Numbered from the stretch's first letter, positions 1 to 7,870 are shown. The stretch is 64,000 nucleotides of DNA from Candidatus Krumholzibacteriia bacterium (GCA_029865265.1 JAOUHG010000012.1:1-64000), one strand, 5' to 3'. Notes: generated by a model not told the origin, from the sequence alone. Numbers and translations are program-made.

Positions 1-23
1 AATCCCCATGCTTCCCATTCGCC

Positions 24-52
24 TTGTGGGCGACGGGGGTGGCTTGTATCAT
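24..52 (+). promoter_or_regulatory. Sigma70-type promoter for the first gene
   Basis: TTGTGG at 24-29 and TATCAT at 47-52 are separated by 17 bases. Transcription would begin near 59, giving a leader of roughly 57 bases before the ATG at 116. Confidence 0.5.
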
Positions 53-115
53 GGCGCGCGACAACGCCCCCCGGCTGCGGCCTGCAAATGGACCTGTGAG
101 AGGATGGACACAACC

Positions 116-835
116 ATGAGAATGAATCGTCTGGCGGTGCTCGCCCTGGCGGGCGTAATGCTGCTCCCGGCGCTGGCGTCGGGCGAGATGGTGCGACTGC
201 GTGACGGCTCGTCGCTGCGAGGCCGGCTGCTCGCGGTGGAGGGGGACAGCCTCATCCTGCGGCTGGCAATCGGGCCCCGGGTGAAGGTTCACCGCGCGCA
301 GGTCCTGGCCATCGTCTTCGACGATTCGCTGGCTGCGGCGGCAATGGCTTCGACCCCGGCGGGGCCGGGGGTGGCAGGAACGCCCGAGTATCAGGGCATG
401 GGGAACATCTCGGTCGCCTTCAAGGATCGCCGCGTCTCCAGCAAGATATCCATCAAATACAAGAAGGACTGGGATGCGCACGTGCGATCCAACGACATCG
501 TCATGGAACTGCTGCTGGATGGCGAACGGGTGTATAGCGTGACCGACAGCACCACGGACAAGACCATCTACCAGGGACACATAACGCAGTTGAAGAACGA
601 TATGACGCTGGAGGATTTCAGCGTGGAGGTGCCCGCGGGGCGTTACCAGTTGACCGTCGTGGTGCGCAACGCGGACGAAACTTCCTTCGCCAGCGCCTTC
701 GACCCGGCGCCGCTGCACGCGGCGATGGTCATCGATGAACTGGAGGTGCGGACGGATCGGGGGGCGCGTGTGGAGGTGGGGATCGACCGCGGGCTGTTGA
801 AGGCGGGCAAGGCCAGGCTGTACCGCGTCGAGTGA
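116..835 (+). CDS. Secreted protein of unknown function
   Basis: A 239-residue protein I do not recognise. It begins with a clear signal peptide (MRMNRLAVLALAGVMLLPA, cleavage likely after ALASG), so it should be exported. The first mature segment (about residues 25-65) is a compact beta-rich stretch built around 'RLRDGSSLRGRLLAVEGD', reminiscent of SH3-like or Sm-like barrels. A low-complexity Ala/Gly/Pro linker follows, then a second domain of about 130 residues rich in predicted beta strands. The reading frame extends upstream to position 8, but the ATG at 116 is preferred because the signal peptide starts there and AGAGGA lies at 98-103. It is transcribed toward the minus-strand TPR gene. 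Confidence 0.6.
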   Translation: MRMNRLAVLALAGVMLLPALASGEMVRLRDGSSLRGRLLAVEGDSLILRLAIGPRVKVHRAQVLAIVFDDSLAAAAMASTPAGPGVAGTPEYQGMGNISVAFKDRRVSSKISIKYKKDWDAHVRSNDIVMELLLDGERVYSVTDSTTDKTIYQGHITQLKNDMTLEDFSVEVPAGRYQLTVVVRNADETSFASAFDPAPLHAAMVIDELEVRTDRGARVEVGIDRGLLKAGKARLYRVE

Positions 836-850
836 CGGGGCCGCGGGCGT

Positions 851-2026
851 CTACTCGCCGGCGGGCTTCCTGATGTCATCGAGGGCGGCACGGATACGCG
901 CGTTGAGCGCACGATCGCTTCCCACCACGTCGAGCGCCATTTCGTAGTAGGACCGGGCCAGGTTTGGGTCGTTCTTCTGGGCCTGAACCAGTCCCAGGCG
1001 GTACAGCACTTCGGGATCGCGCGGCGCGTGCAGCAGCGCGTTCTCGAGCGCGGACTGCGCCTGGTCAAGATCGCCCGCCGCCTCCAGCGCGGTGCCCAGC
1101 CCCAGCCACGCGGCGGCGTACTCGTCGTCGAGCTGGGTCGCCATGCGGTAGTGTCCCACCGCCTCGACGTTTCGTCCCTGGCCGGCGAAGGCGTCGCCGA
1201 GGCACTTGTGGATGCGGGCGTTCTCCGGCTGATACTCCAGCGCGTGCCGCAGCATGGACTCCGCCTGCACCCAGTTTCCCCTTCGGACCTGGCAGTCCCC
1301 GATGCCGATCATGGCCGCGACCACGGTCGTGTCCGCCGCGTAAACCTTCTGGAACTCGTTCAGCGCGTCGTCGGGCATGTCCCGCGCCAGGTAGGATTCC
1401 GCCAGGCCGAGCCGGCCGTAGCGGGAGTCGGGATCGCTGCGCAGCCCGCGGATGAAGTAGTGGCTGGCGTCGAGGTAGCGGCCGTTGTCCATGTACAACC
1501 ACGCCATGTGAAACTGCGAGGGCGCGTAGCTGGGCCGCAGCGTGATGGCCTTGAGCAGCGCGTCGGACGCGGCCTGGTACTGTCCCGCGTCCAGCAGCAA
1601 CTGGCCGTAGCCGGCGAGTGCCTCCACCATCTGCGGGTCGCGCTTGAGCGCGTACTCGTATTCCGTCTTGGCCGCCTGGTAGCGCCCCAGGGTCTTGTAG
1701 GCCTCGGCCATGTTGAGATGCACGACCACGTCCGCCGGGTCGGCCTGGGCGGCGATCTGCAGGTGCTCGAGCGCGGCCTCGGGCTGCCCCGCGGCCAGCA
1801 GCGCCACCCCCAGATTGATCTGCGCGTCGTTGTCGCTGGGACGCTCGCGCACCGACGCTTCGAAGTGGCCGACCGCCTGGGTGGTGTCGCCCCGCTCCAT
1901 GGCTTCGATGCCGAGGTTGTACTGATCGATGGCGGTGTCGCGGCAGCCGGCGGCGGTCAGCAACGCGAGCGCACAGGTGATTGCAACGGGTAGCAGTGGT
2001 GGCTTGGGCATGGGTTTGCGGGACAT
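851..2026 (-). CDS. TPR-repeat lipoprotein
   Basis: A 391-residue protein with a signal peptide and a relaxed lipobox (LLTAAGC near residue 28), followed almost entirely by about nine or ten tetratricopeptide repeats of 34 residues (for example 'AINLGVALLAAGQPEAALEH'-type helices repeated through the chain). TPR lipoproteins act as periplasmic or outer-membrane scaffolds; the partner cannot be told from sequence. The frame is open to a TTG at 2056, and ATGs at 2050 and 2047 fall inside or upstream of the proposed -10 box (2046-2051). The ATG at 2026 (MSRKPMPKPP) is therefore the likely start; the ATG at 2011 is also possible. It is a single-gene unit with its own promoter. Confidence 0.75.
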   Translation of the reverse strand: MSRKPMPKPPLLPVAITCALALLTAAGCRDTAIDQYNLGIEAMERGDTTQAVGHFEASVRERPSDNDAQINLGVALLAAGQPEAALEHLQIAAQADPADVVVHLNMAEAYKTLGRYQAAKTEYEYALKRDPQMVEALAGYGQLLLDAGQYQAASDALLKAITLRPSYAPSQFHMAWLYMDNGRYLDASHYFIRGLRSDPDSRYGRLGLAESYLARDMPDDALNEFQKVYAADTTVVAAMIGIGDCQVRRGNWVQAESMLRHALEYQPENARIHKCLGDAFAGQGRNVEAVGHYRMATQLDDEYAAAWLGLGTALEAAGDLDQAQSALENALLHAPRDPEVLYRLGLVQAQKNDPNLARSYYEMALDVVGSDRALNARIRAALDDIRKPAGE

Positions 2027-2045
2027 TCCGGCCCCGCGTCGGGGC

Positions 2046-2075
2046 ATCATAGCCAAGCCCGCGCGGCGATGTCAA
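2046..2075 (-). promoter_or_regulatory. Promoter of the TPR lipoprotein gene
   Basis: On the minus strand TTGACA (2075-2070) and TATGAT (2051-2046) are 18 bases apart. The start site would be near 2039, about 13 bases before the ATG at 2026. This rules out the longer upstream starts. The -35 box lies directly behind the terminator of the slipin operon. Confidence 0.65.
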
Positions 2076-2081
2076 AAGCAA

Positions 2082-2108
2082 CCGGCGCCCGCGTGCTGCG
2101 GGCGCCGG
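2082..2108 (-). terminator. Intrinsic terminator of the nfeD-slipin operon
   Basis: An 11-bp perfect stem, CCGGCGCCCGC paired with GCGGGCGCCGG around a 5-base loop. On the minus strand it is followed by TTGCTTTTG. It lies just downstream of the slipin stop codon. Confidence 0.7.
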
Positions 2109-2117
2109 TGTGCGGTC

Positions 2118-2888
2118 TCAGGATAGGGGGCCGCCGCGCTCTTTGGCGGACTTGCGCAGAAACGGCTCGAACAGGTCGATGGGGACGGGGAAGACGATGG
2201 TCGAGTTCTTCTCCGTGGCCACCTCGGTGAGCGTCTGCAGGAAGCGGAGCTGAATGGTGGTCGAGTTCTGGGAAATGATCTCGGCGGCGTCGCGCAGCTT
2301 GACCGACGCCTGGAACTCGCCCTCCGCGTGGATGATCTTGGAGCGGCGCTCGCGTTCCGCCTCGGCCTGGCGGGCGATGGCGCGCTGCATCTCGGCCGGG
2401 AGGTCGACGTGCTTGACCTCCACCAGAGAAACCTTAACACCCCACGCGTCGGTCTGCTCGTCGATGATCTTCTGCAGCTGTACGTTGATGACCTCGCGCT
2501 CGGACAGGAGCTGGTCGAGTTCGAACTGACCCACCACCGAGCGCAGCGTCGTCTGGGCGAGCTGGGTGGTGGCGTAGAGGTAGTCCTCGACCTCGTTGAT
2601 GGCGCTGTTCGGGTCCATCACCCGGAAGTAGACCACCGCGTTCACCTTCACCGACACGTTGTCCTTGGTGATGATGTCCTGTGGCGCCACGTCCATGGTG
2701 ACGACGCGAAGGCTCACCTTTACCATCTTGTCGACGACCGGAATGAGCAGAACGATGCCCGGCCCGCGCGCCCCCATCAGGCGCCCGAGGCGGAACACCA
2801 CGCCGCGCTCGTACTCGCGCAGCACGCGCACCGCGCTGGCGATGAGCATGATGCCGATGATGATGATTCCAATCAGTGAGAATTGCAC
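2118..2888 (-). CDS. Slipin (stomatin/prohibitin-family SPFH protein)
   Basis: A 256-residue SPFH-domain protein. One N-terminal membrane segment (residues 5-22, [18 protein letters not shown]) is followed by the SPFH core with the typical '[13 protein letters not shown]' opening and the conserved '[14 protein letters not shown]'-like strand (here [14 protein letters not shown]). A helical region rich in Ala, Glu and Arg (about 175-205) should form a coiled coil for oligomerisation. Slipins form ring-like membrane scaffolds. In bacteria and archaea they are commonly paired with an NfeD protein, which is exactly the case here: the NfeD gene ends 10 bases upstream in the same operon, and the NfeD protease may process or dock on this protein. 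Confidence 0.9.
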   Translation of the reverse strand: MQFSLIGIIIIGIMLIASAVRVLREYERGVVFRLGRLMGARGPGIVLLIPVVDKMVKVSLRVVTMDVAPQDIITKDNVSVKVNAVVYFRVMDPNSAINEVEDYLYATTQLAQTTLRSVVGQFELDQLLSEREVINVQLQKIIDEQTDAWGVKVSLVEVKHVDLPAEMQRAIARQAEAERERRSKIIHAEGEFQASVKLRDAAEIISQNSTTIQLRFLQTLTEVATEKNSTIVFPVPIDLFEPFLRKSAKERGGPLS

Positions 2889-2898
2889 GACAACCTCC

Positions 2899-4227
2899 TT
2901 AACGATCAGCAGGGCGCACGGTCACGGTCATTCCGTCCACGTGCTCAACCACGATCCGGGTCCCCGCGGGGATGGGCTGCTCGCTGCGCGCGTTCCAGTA
3001 CTCCCCATGCACGAACACGGACCCGCCCTCGTGCACGTCGCTGCGCGCCGTGCCCACCGCGCCCAGCAGACCTTCGTTGCCGGTGGTGACCTTGCGGCGT
3101 TGGGCCCGGATGCCCATCCCCACGGCAAACAGGAAGAACAGCGCGGTGAACAGCACCGACGGTATGATCACGGCCAGCGATACCCGCATGAACGGAAGCG
3201 GGGAATCTATGAGCATGATGGATCCCACGAACATGGCGGCGATGCCTCCAATGGTGAGCGCGCCGTGCGACGTGATCTTCACCTCGAGGACGAAGAGCAC
3301 GATGCCCAGCAGGATAAGCGCGATGCCGGTCCAGTTGACCGGGAGCATTTGCAACCCGAACGCGGCCATGATGATGGCAACGGCACCGGCCACACCGGGC
3401 AGCACCGCGCCGGGATTCTGCAGTTCGAAGAACAGCCCAAAAACCCCGATCAGCATCAGGACGTACGCGATGTTGGGGTCGGATATGCGCGAGAGGAAGC
3501 GCTCACGGAACGAGGGCGGCAGTTCCACCACCGTCGCACCCGCCGTGTGCAGGGTCACCTCTCCCTCTCGAACCTCGACCGTGCGACCGTCGATCGCTTC
3601 CAGCAACTGACGCATGTCGCCCGCAACCAGGTCGACGACGCCTTCCTCGACGGCTTCCTCGGCCGTCGATGAGATGCTCTCGCGAACCACGCGCTCGGCC
3701 CACTCCACGTTGCGGCCGCGCCGGGTGGCCAGGCTGCGCGCATAGGCGGCGGCATCGTTGGTTATCTTTTCGGTCATGACCCCGCTGGTGTCGGCGCCGC
3801 CGCCACCGAGGGCCACCGGGTGCGCGGCGCCGATGTTGGTCCCGGGTGTCATGGCGGAAATGTGCGCGGCGAGCGCGATTACAGCGCCGGCGCTGGCGGC
3901 GTGGGCCCCGCCCGGATGGACGTAGACCACGACGGGCACGGGGCTTGCGAGAATGGCCTGGATGATGTCGCGCATGGCGGCGGACAGGCCCCCGGGCGTA
4001 TCCATGCGGATCACCAGGCAGGCGGCGCCGCGATCCGAAGCGTCGCCGATGACGCGCTGCACGTACTCGGTGGTGGCGGGGCCGATGGGTCCGTCGATAT
4101 CCGCCGCGACGACCGGCGCGCGGTCCGCCGGGGACTGCGCGAGGGCGCTCGAGGCGAGCAGGGCGAGCATGAGCACGCCGAAGAGTCGGGATCCAATGGG
4201 TGTGTGTGTCACGGCTGGCATCTCCAT
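2899..4227 (-). CDS. nfeD: NfeD-family membrane serine protease
   Basis: A 442-residue long-form NfeD. It has a signal peptide (to about residue 30) and a ClpP-class protease domain (about 35-235) with the nucleophile serine in '[12 protein letters not shown]' and the conserved 'GAAHPV' segment before the catalytic lysine region. Several membrane helices follow (about 245-370), then a soluble OB-fold NfeD domain (about 375-440, '[13 protein letters not shown]'). Long NfeD proteins cleave slipin/stomatin partners, and the slipin gene follows 10 bases downstream. Two ATGs, at 4227 and 4221, can serve as start; I keep the first. The function pairing is family knowledge; the substrate in this organism is inferred. 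Confidence 0.9.
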   Translation of the reverse strand: MEMPAVTHTPIGSRLFGVLMLALLASSALAQSPADRAPVVAADIDGPIGPATTEYVQRVIGDASDRGAACLVIRMDTPGGLSAAMRDIIQAILASPVPVVVYVHPGGAHAASAGAVIALAAHISAMTPGTNIGAAHPVALGGGGADTSGVMTEKITNDAAAYARSLATRRGRNVEWAERVVRESISSTAEEAVEEGVVDLVAGDMRQLLEAIDGRTVEVREGEVTLHTAGATVVELPPSFRERFLSRISDPNIAYVLMLIGVFGLFFELQNPGAVLPGVAGAVAIIMAAFGLQMLPVNWTGIALILLGIVLFVLEVKITSHGALTIGGIAAMFVGSIMLIDSPLPFMRVSLAVIIPSVLFTALFFLFAVGMGIRAQRRKVTTGNEGLLGAVGTARSDVHEGGSVFVHGEYWNARSEQPIPAGTRIVVEHVDGMTVTVRPADR

Positions 4228-4337
4228 CGCGCCGCGCGGCCGCTGGTGGCGCCGGTTGCCGGACGATCCGGTGCCCGAATGGTATGACAGCTGCCGCGGC
4301 GGTGAAAGCGCAATCGCGGGCGGCGCGGGATTGGATT

Positions 4338-4346
4338 TGATATAAT
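4338..4346 (+). promoter_or_regulatory. Extended -10 promoter element before the HNH gene
   Basis: TGA-TATAAT at 4338-4346 is a perfect extended -10 (TGnTATAAT). No good -35 hexamer is visible. Transcription would start near 4353, downstream of the ATG at 4345, which overlaps the -10 box. If the promoter is real, translation must begin lower, possibly at the TTG at 4357 on an almost leaderless message. Confidence 0.4.
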
Positions 4347-4941
4347 GCGGGATGCTTTGCTAGATTTCGGGCACGAGGGTGGTCCCGCAGCGCCCCAAGG
4401 AGAGGGTTCCTTCGAACATGTCCTGCTGCTCAACGCCTCGTTTGAACCACTGAACGTGATCGGCTGGCGCCGGGCTGTAAAGCTCATCGTCCTGGACAAG
4501 GCCGAGGTCGTGGTGGCTTCGGAGCGAGAAATCCACAGCGTCACCCGGCGGATGGCGGTGCCGTCCGTGGTGCGCCTTACGACCTTCGTGCGCTTTCACC
4601 GGCGCGAAGCCAAGTTCTCCCGACGCAACATCTACACGCGCGACGGTTTCGTCTGCCAGTACTGCGGCGACCGTCCGCCGGTGAGCGAACTCACCTGTGA
4701 CCACGTGGTGCCCCGTTCCCGCGGCGGACGCACTGAGTGGTCCAATATCGTCACCTGCTGTATCCCCTGCAACCGGCGCAAGGGCGGGCGAACGCCCGCC
4801 GAGGCAGGCTTGCACCTGGTGAAGAAGCCGGCGCAGCCCACCTGGCTGTGGGGCGTGCAGCACCGCTTCGCCAATCGCCGCCCGCCCAAGGCGTGGCACG
4901 CGTACCTCTACATCGCGCGGGATCGGGAAGTCGTATCGTGA
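4345..4941 (+). CDS. HNH endonuclease
   Basis: A protein of up to 198 residues from the widespread stand-alone HNH family. The N-terminal half carries the family hallmark 'VLLLNASFEPLNVIGWRRA' and a basic 'FSRRNIYTRDGF' strand. The C-terminal HNH finger has C-x2-C ('CQYCG'), the catalytic 'CDHVVPRSRGG' motif and a second C-x2-C ('CCIPCNRRKGG'). Such proteins bind a metal and nick or cut DNA; their physiological role is not established. The start is uncertain: the ATG at 4345 overlaps a TATAAT box, and no clear Shine-Dalgarno precedes it, so the TTG at 4357 is an alternative. It stands alone between the nfeD operon and two tRNA genes. Confidence 0.85.
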   Translation: MRDALLDFGHEGGPAAPQGEGSFEHVLLLNASFEPLNVIGWRRAVKLIVLDKAEVVVASEREIHSVTRRMAVPSVVRLTTFVRFHRREAKFSRRNIYTRDGFVCQYCGDRPPVSELTCDHVVPRSRGGRTEWSNIVTCCIPCNRRKGGRTPAEAGLHLVKKPAQPTWLWGVQHRFANRRPPKAWHAYLYIARDREVVS

Positions 4942-4961
4942 GGATGGGGGCAGGGGGGAGC

Positions 4962-5048
4962 TGGTGCCGGAGGTCGGAATCGAACCGACATGGAGTTGCC
5001 TCCGGGGGATTTTGAGTCCCCTGCGTCTACCAGTTTCACCACTCCGGC
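4962..5048 (-). tRNA. tRNA-Leu(CAA)
   Basis: An 87-base tRNA with encoded CCA. The acceptor stem GCCGGAG/CTCCGGC is perfect, followed by discriminator A. The D arm contains GGTAGACGC. The anticodon stem GGGGA/TCCCC encloses loop CTCAAAA, giving anticodon CAA, which reads UUG. A long variable arm (GGAG-GCAA-CTCC) and T arm GTCGG-TTCGATT-CCGAC confirm a class II leucine tRNA. Confidence 0.95.
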
Positions 5049-5067
5049 ACCGGGGAATTTCCCCCGC

Positions 5068-5096
5068 ATTATCCAGACAAACGCCCGGCAAGTCCA
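5068..5096 (-). promoter_or_regulatory. Promoter of tRNA-Leu
   Basis: On the minus strand TGGACT (5096-5091) and GATAAT (5073-5068) are 17 bases apart, placing the transcription start about 13 bases before the mature tRNA 5' end. Confidence 0.5.
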
Positions 5097-5106
5097 GATA
5101 TTCCGC

Positions 5107-5134
5107 TTGACGATGCTGCGCATTCTGTTACCGT
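5107..5134 (+). promoter_or_regulatory. Possible promoter of tRNA-Ala
   Basis: TTGACG at 5107-5112 lies 16 bases before TACCGT at 5129-5134. The predicted start is a few bases ahead of the tRNA at 5145. The -35 box is good and the -10 box weak. It is back-to-back with the tRNA-Leu promoter. Confidence 0.4.
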
Positions 5135-5144
5135 TTTCGCCCGC

Positions 5145-5220
5145 GGGGTTGTAGCTCAGCTGGGAGAGCACTTGACTGGCAGTCAAGAGGTCACGGGTTC
5201 GATCCCCGTCAACTCCACCA
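5145..5220 (+). tRNA. tRNA-Ala(GGC)
   Basis: A 76-base tRNA with encoded CCA. The acceptor stem GGGGTTG/CAACTCC contains the G3:U70 pair that marks alanine tRNAs. The anticodon stem CTTGA/TCAAG encloses CTGGCAG, giving anticodon GGC. D arm (GCTC...GAGC) and T arm (CGGGTTCGATCCCCG region) are standard. Confidence 0.96.
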
Positions 5221-5266
5221 ACTTTCCGGCGACCCGCGTGTCGCCGCCTCGATGGAACGACCGGGA

Positions 5267-5292
5267 AACGCCCGCGCACGCGCGCGGGCGTT
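5267..5292 (+). terminator. Strong hairpin behind tRNA-Ala, terminator-like
   Basis: AACGCCCGCGC at 5267-5277 pairs perfectly with GCGCGGGCGTT at 5282-5292 around a 4-base loop. There is no T tract after it, so it may stop transcription poorly or instead protect the tRNA transcript end. Confidence 0.4.
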
Positions 5293-5328
5293 CCGGTGCA
5301 AGGACCCGGTCCGGAAGGCAGTCACGAA

Positions 5329-6771
5329 GTGTCCGCGGTCATCTGCATCTTCGAGGACAAGAAGTACTCCAACTTCTTTCCCCTGTCCCTCTGCCAGCCT
5401 CTGTTCGACCTGAGGCTCGGCTGTGGCACGCTGCGGTCGCGCCTGCTCGACGGCATGCCCCGTGCGCGCATTTCCCTGATCTGTCGCGAGTACCTGGCCG
5501 ATGTGGTGCGCCTGGCGGCGGCCCCGGCCACGGTCAACGAGCCGGTGGCGGGAGCGACCCTGTTCCTCAACGGGCGACTGTTGTGCACCGGCGAACAGCG
5601 CAAGCGCCTGCTGGAGCGCCTGGAAGAAGACACGGTGGCGGTCAAGGGCGGTTTCGTGGTGGCCGCCCGGCTGGGCAAGGCGGCGTCGGCCGACTTCTCC
5701 GACTACCTGCGTCGCCGCGTCGCCGACGAGACCCTCGACGGCGTGTGCGATGCGCTGCTGGAGGCCGGCCGAGCCTCCGCGTCCGCCGAGCCGTCCGCAC
5801 CGCGCAAGCGCAAGTCGAGCCGTGCGTCGGCACCCTCAAAGGGTTCCCACGAGGACGAGCACGTGCTGGGTCAGGACAGCATGGAGGAAAAGCTGTCGCT
5901 CGAACTGGAGGCGCTGATCGAAAAGGCGGGACTGAGGCGCGTCGAGGTCCCCGAGGCGCGGCTGTTGTCCTTTCCCTGGCAGCTCATTGAATACAACGCC
6001 GACGTGATCGCGGATGACTTTGCGCGTTCCCCGGTGCGCGGCCAGGCGGAGGACTGCGTGGTCTACGCCGGCGTGCAGATCGTCAACCCGGAGCTGGTGG
6101 TGATCGGTGAGAAGGCGGTGATCCGGGCCGGTGCGGTGCTCGATGCCAGCGCCGGACCCATCGTCATCGCAGACCGCGCGGAGGTAATGCCCAACGCCAC
6201 CATCGTGGGGCCGGTCTCGGTGGGCGCCGATGCGATCGTGAAGACCGGGGCCAAGATCCTGACGGGAACGTCCGTCGGACCGGTGTGCAAGGTGGGTGGC
6301 GAGGTGGAGGAGACGATCTTCGCCGCCTACGCGAACAAGCAGCACGACGGATTCCTGGGGCACTCCTACATCGGCGAGTGGGTCAACATCGGTGCTGCGT
6401 CGAACAACAGCGATCTCAAGAACAACTACAGTGCCGTGCGGATGTGGTGCGCGGGTGCGGAGCGGGAGACGGGGAGACAGTTCCTCGGCCTGCTGATGGG
6501 GGATCACACCAAGACCGGCATCAACACGCTCTTCAATACCGGCACCGTGGTTGGTTTCAACTGCAACGTGTTCTCCAGCGAGATGCCGGCCAAATTCGTG
6601 CCGAGCTTTTCGTGGGGGCACGGTTCCGAGATGACCCGCTACGAACTCGACAAGGCCATGCATACCGCCTCGGTGGTGATGGAACGCCGGCAGGTCAGGT
6701 TCACGCCCGCCCATCGCGCCCTGTTCGAGAAGATTTTTGAGCTTCGCGAAAGAACCAACGGAAACATCTAG
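5329..6771 (+). CDS. GlmU-like sugar nucleotidyltransferase / acyltransferase ('alternative' GlmU type)
   Basis: A 480-residue protein. The N-terminal opening ('FEDKKYSNFFPLSLCQPLFD', then 'LGCGTLRSRL') matches the family annotated as alternative bacterial UDP-GlcNAc diphosphorylase/glucosamine-1-phosphate N-acetyltransferase. A charged linker (about 150-195) follows. The C-terminal part (about 245-400) is a left-handed beta helix of hexapeptide repeats ('VVIGEKAVIRAGAVLDAS', 'PNATIVGPVSVGADAIVKTG'). The likely role is making UDP-GlcNAc or a related sugar nucleotide for wall and lipopolysaccharide. The GTG at 5329 with GGAAGG at 5312-5317 is preferred over the GTG at 5296. Substrate is inferred from the family. 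Confidence 0.8.
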   Translation: MSAVICIFEDKKYSNFFPLSLCQPLFDLRLGCGTLRSRLLDGMPRARISLICREYLADVVRLAAAPATVNEPVAGATLFLNGRLLCTGEQRKRLLERLEEDTVAVKGGFVVAARLGKAASADFSDYLRRRVADETLDGVCDALLEAGRASASAEPSAPRKRKSSRASAPSKGSHEDEHVLGQDSMEEKLSLELEALIEKAGLRRVEVPEARLLSFPWQLIEYNADVIADDFARSPVRGQAEDCVVYAGVQIVNPELVVIGEKAVIRAGAVLDASAGPIVIADRAEVMPNATIVGPVSVGADAIVKTGAKILTGTSVGPVCKVGGEVEETIFAAYANKQHDGFLGHSYIGEWVNIGAASNNSDLKNNYSAVRMWCAGAERETGRQFLGLLMGDHTKTGINTLFNTGTVVGFNCNVFSSEMPAKFVPSFSWGHGSEMTRYELDKAMHTASVVMERRQVRFTPAHRALFEKIFELRERTNGNI

Positions 6772-7088
6772 CGCCGTCCGGCAGCAACCCGCCCCGCTTC
6801 GACCCTGACGGGAAGCAGGGGATGTGCTGTTCCCTCACGCGGCCCCACGCGCCACCGGCCGGGTTTCGGCGTCGTCACCGCGCCCAGGGTCGCGGACCGG
6901 GTAATCGCATACACACCAACGAAAGCGACCGCGCGCGGCGGATCCGTTGCGCCGGGGCGCGCAGCGCCGCGGTGCGCGATTGGCGCGGGCGCCTACCCGT
7001 GCGTCGTCATAACACACTGTAATGAAATGCGTTATGGAGCCCGTCGGGGGATGGCGCCGCGGCCGGGCACGTGCCTTGATAGGGCGAG

Positions 7089-7186
7089 GGTGGTTGCTGC
7101 CCCGGCCGTGTCTTGCTTCGGCGTGGGCCCATTCCTCAAGAATTTGCGTTTCCCGAGACCAGGCACACGACGGGGCGGCAACCACC
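7089..7186. other. 98-base imperfect hairpin, candidate structured RNA
   Basis: The arm starting GGTGGTTGCTGCCCCG at 7089 pairs with CGGGGCGGCAACCACC ending at 7186, with one mismatch in the first 16 bp. Pairing continues inward (CGTGT with ACACG, then TCGG with CCGA) after small bulges. The plus-strand copy is followed by a pyrimidine run (TTCTTTCTCCCCC). The shape resembles a small regulatory or signal-recognition-type RNA, but the conserved SRP tetraloop block and 6S motifs are not evident. The strand is undecided. Confidence 0.45.
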
Positions 7187-7231
7187 TTCTTTCTCCCCCA
7201 AACTCCCGTTTCCAATTCTGTAAGGTCTTAT

Positions 7232-7260
7232 TTGACAGCGGTTCCGTGGTGTGCTACGTT
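7232..7260 (+). promoter_or_regulatory. Promoter of the HU operon
   Basis: A perfect TTGACA at 7232-7237 lies 17 bases before TACGTT at 7255-7260. Transcription would start near 7267 and leave a leader of about 130 GC-rich bases before the HU start codon. Confidence 0.7.
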
Positions 7261-7399
7261 GGGCGCCGTTCGTGTGCCGCCGGGCGCCGGCGGGCCGGTC
7301 GGGGTCCGCGGGTTGAACCAGCCGCCACGGCGCGATAATACCGACCACGAGGGAAGGGCTCGTTGACGGGCCGCCCTGGGAATTAACCGGGAGAGAGCC

Positions 7400-7684
7400 A
7401 TGACGAAAGCAGACTTGGTCGAGGATATCTCGAGGGTCACCGGGCTCAACAAGAAGGACACGAGCATCATCGTCAATGAGGTGATCAATAACATCTGCCG
7501 TGCACTCGCGGAGGGTGACAAGGTTGAACTCCGCGGCTTCGGCAGCTTCAAGGTGAAGGAGCGCCGTGCCCGCCAGGCGCGCAACCCGCGCACGGGTGCA
7601 GGCGTTCAGGTTCCGGCCAAGCTGGTTCCGTTCTTCAAGGCCTCCAATGAACTCAAGTCGCGCGTCAATGGTTCAGACAGCTGA
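7400..7684 (+). CDS. hup: HU/IHF-family DNA-binding protein
   Basis: A 94-residue histone-like protein. The dimerising helices (MTKADLVEDISRVTGL...) are followed by the signature 'GDKVELRGFGSFKVKERRAR' region split over residues 40-60, and the DNA-binding arm carries 'RNPRTGAGVQVPA', including the proline-tip context typical of HU. It bends and compacts DNA. GGGAGAGAG directly precedes the ATG. The gene is co-transcribed with the following 31-residue basic protein, 25 bases downstream, and the pair ends at the terminator at 7817-7853. Confidence 0.95.
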   Translation: MTKADLVEDISRVTGLNKKDTSIIVNEVINNICRALAEGDKVELRGFGSFKVKERRARQARNPRTGAGVQVPAKLVPFFKASNELKSRVNGSDS

Positions 7685-7709
7685 TATCGGCGAAAGGGAG
7701 TAGGAACGA

Positions 7710-7805
7710 ATGCCCTGCGGACGCAAACGCAAGAAACAGAAGATCAGAACACACAAGCGCAAGAAGCGCCTGCGCAAAAATCGTCATAAGAAGAGGATTC
7801 GCTAG
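7710..7805 (+). CDS. 31-residue AURKAIP1/COX24 (mS38-like) basic protein
   Basis: A tiny protein made almost wholly of Lys and Arg: MPCGRKRKKQ, then KIRTHKRKKRLRKNRHKKR. The THKRKKRLRKNRHKK core is the hallmark of the COX24/AURKAIP1 C-terminal domain. In mitochondria this domain belongs to ribosomal protein mS38, and short bacterial versions are common in Bacteroidetes-related genomes. A ribosome-associated role, binding rRNA, is the likely function; that is inference. The Shine-Dalgarno GGGAG at 7696-7700 gives good spacing to the ATG. It follows HU by 25 bases and shares its promoter and terminator. Confidence 0.8.
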   Translation: MPCGRKRKKQKIRTHKRKKRLRKNRHKKRIR

Positions 7806-7816
7806 AGCATGAATGA

Positions 7817-7853
7817 CACGGCGGCTCCCACGGGGCCGCCGTGGTCTTCTTCC
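7817..7853 (+). terminator. Intrinsic terminator of the HU operon
   Basis: CACGGCGGC at 7817-7825 pairs with GCCGCCGTG at 7835-7843, with extra pairing inside the loop. GTCTTCTTCC follows. It ends only a few bases before the Shine-Dalgarno of the PilZ gene. Confidence 0.7.
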
Positions 7854-7870
7854 AGGAGGTCCACGGGCCG

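Larger units (their letters stand above)
6772..7399. other. Gene-free region between the GlmU-like gene and HU
   Basis: This 628-base stretch contains no convincing coding sequence; the short frames present overlap the hairpin and promoter below. It holds a small CCCTG/CAGGG hairpin just after the GlmU-like gene (about 6802-6820), a spaced inverted repeat CATAAC...GTTATG (about 7008-7036), the long hairpin at 7089-7186, a good sigma70 promoter at 7232-7260 and a GC-rich structured leader for HU. A weaker second promoter may exist (TTGAAC at 7313, GATAAT at 7334). Confidence 0.7.

Noticed and set aside
2047-2056. Upstream starts for the TPR lipoprotein
   Set aside because: These codons lie within or ahead of a well-placed -10 box (TATGAT), so they would not be on the transcript.
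7089-7186. Hairpin as SRP (4.5S) RNA or 6S RNA
   Set aside because: The outer stem and length are suggestive, but the conserved GGAA tetraloop block with its flanking internal loop is not found on either strand, and the element is too short and lacks the central bubble for 6S RNA.
7022-7366. Short open frames in the region before HU
   Set aside because: They overlap the long hairpin and the HU promoter, have no ribosome site and no recognisable protein features.
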